Shown here: piece after piece, positions 29,895-30,113 of the stretch
Numbering within the stretch: position 1 is the stretch's first letter
Layout: every line of letters starts with the position of its first letter
NCBI GenBank assembly: GCA_900551235.1
Contig: URUU01000024.1
Coordinates: forward strand, 1 to 30,113
Reading direction: 5' to 3'
Length of the DNA: 30,113 nt
DNA from: an uncultured Lachnospiraceae bacterium
Lineage (GTDB): Bacteria > Bacillota > Clostridia > Lachnospirales > Lachnospiraceae
The notes under the pieces: model-generated
Seen by the model: the letters and a program-made list of their open reading frames with translations, nothing else
Databases searched by the model: none
Told to the model about the DNA's origin: nothing
Made by a program: the position numbers and the translations under genes

Positions 29895-30027
29895 AATGTT
29901 CTTTTGTGGATTGCTGTGTGTCTTTTTGCACAGAGTCCTTTTTCTTTCTCGCCTCTTCTTTTTTTCTCATACATTCTTCATCTATCTCATAAAAAGCATT
30001 TCCTTCTCTTACCATCCTCTGCCACAT
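29893..30027 (-). CDS. Small charged hypothetical protein, 44 aa
   Basis: ATG 30027, with GGCGGAG three bases upstream, opens a 44-codon frame: MWQRMVREGNAFYEIDEECM, then a Lys/Glu-rich tail (RKKEEARKKKDSVQKDTQ) and TAA 29893-29895. The tail could be a short helix. It is convergent with the high-cysteine gene and starts about 30 bases from the repeat at 30059. The family is not recognised; the good start region supports it, but it could be fortuitous. Confidence 0.4.
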   Translation of the reverse strand: MWQRMVREGNAFYEIDEECMRKKEEARKKKDSVQKDTQQSTKEH

Positions 30028-30058
30028 ACGCTCCGCCTTTCTTTTATATATTTTATTC

Positions 30059-30113
30059 TATGATGCCAGGGTCAAAAGGTCTAAATCCACATGAGCTTGC
30101 TCATAGGTGGATG
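30059..30113. repeat. Inverted-repeat element, copy C (cut by window end)
   Basis: It starts TATGATGCCAGGGTCAAAAG and shares GGTCTAAATCCACATGAG (30078-30095) with copy A. Right after, the interior forms a hairpin: ATCCAC-ATGAGC, loop TT, GCTCAT, bulge AG, GTGGAT (from 30085 to 30112). The right end lies outside the window, so length and flanks are unknown. Confidence 0.7.

Noticed and set aside
1..30113. CRISPR arrays, tRNA or rRNA genes, full insertion sequences
   Set aside because: No regularly spaced direct repeats, no cloverleaf or rRNA-like segments and no transposase frame were found on reading both strands.

Overview
The window is a low-to-moderate GC Firmicute chromosome segment, most likely a gut Lachnospiraceae (Blautia/Dorea/Mediterraneibacter-like). 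Evidence: the Prp-processed L27 operon, a Re-citrate synthase next to a class II isocitrate dehydrogenase, Rex, a Csp-like subtilase, a TepA-type ClpP paralogue and a high-cysteine small protein, with strong GGAGG ribosome binding sites. The genus is an inference. Nearly all of it is housekeeping sequence; accessory signals lie mainly at 5.0-7.9 kb and in the last kilobase.

Layout. 1-3.4 kb: end of an RluD-type pseudouridine synthase, a cytidylate-kinase-like protein with dtd, a convergent XRE regulator, and purC. 3.4-5.9 kb: a tyrosine recombinase and a 78-aa protein on the minus strand, divergent from lexA; two abutting LexA boxes sit between the divergent promoters. 5.9-7.3 kb: an AT-rich island with an orphan 225-aa gene and decayed small ORFs. 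7.3-11.8 kb: the minus-strand rplU-prp-rpmA-obgE-yhbY-nadD-yqeK-rsfS cluster, with an L21-leader-like 5' UTR and a structured repeat between yqeK and rsfS. 12-15.9 kb: PIN-like protein, TepA, a degenerate receiver protein, a CFI-motif protein and YebC. 16-21.3 kb: mazF, alr, nnr and rex (probably one operon) and an aspartate kinase. 21.4-23.4 kb: an ABC-F ATPase. 23.4-26.8 kb: Re-citrate synthase, a GntR/FCD regulator and icd, the oxidative route from citrate toward 2-oxoglutarate. 26.8-30.1 kb: two divergent subtilases, a Cys/Gly/Asn-rich small protein, and a repeat cut by the window end.

The most unusual items are: (i) a modular family of hairpin-rich elements with TATGATG...GTCAAAAG terminal inverted repeats, in three places: the 5' leader of lexA, between yqeK and rsfS (where it supplies the yqeK stop codon), and at the right edge; (ii) tandem LexA boxes that could also control the divergent recombinase; (iii) an 18-bp perfect palindrome over the -10 region of the Re-citrate synthase promoter, whose -35 lies in the last codons of the upstream subtilase; (iv) the 18-Cys, 88-aa protein; (v) local gene decay (frameshifts and a TAATT start junction). 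I found no CRISPR array, rRNA or tRNA and no convincing intact mobile element. All family calls come from reading motifs; no database search was run.
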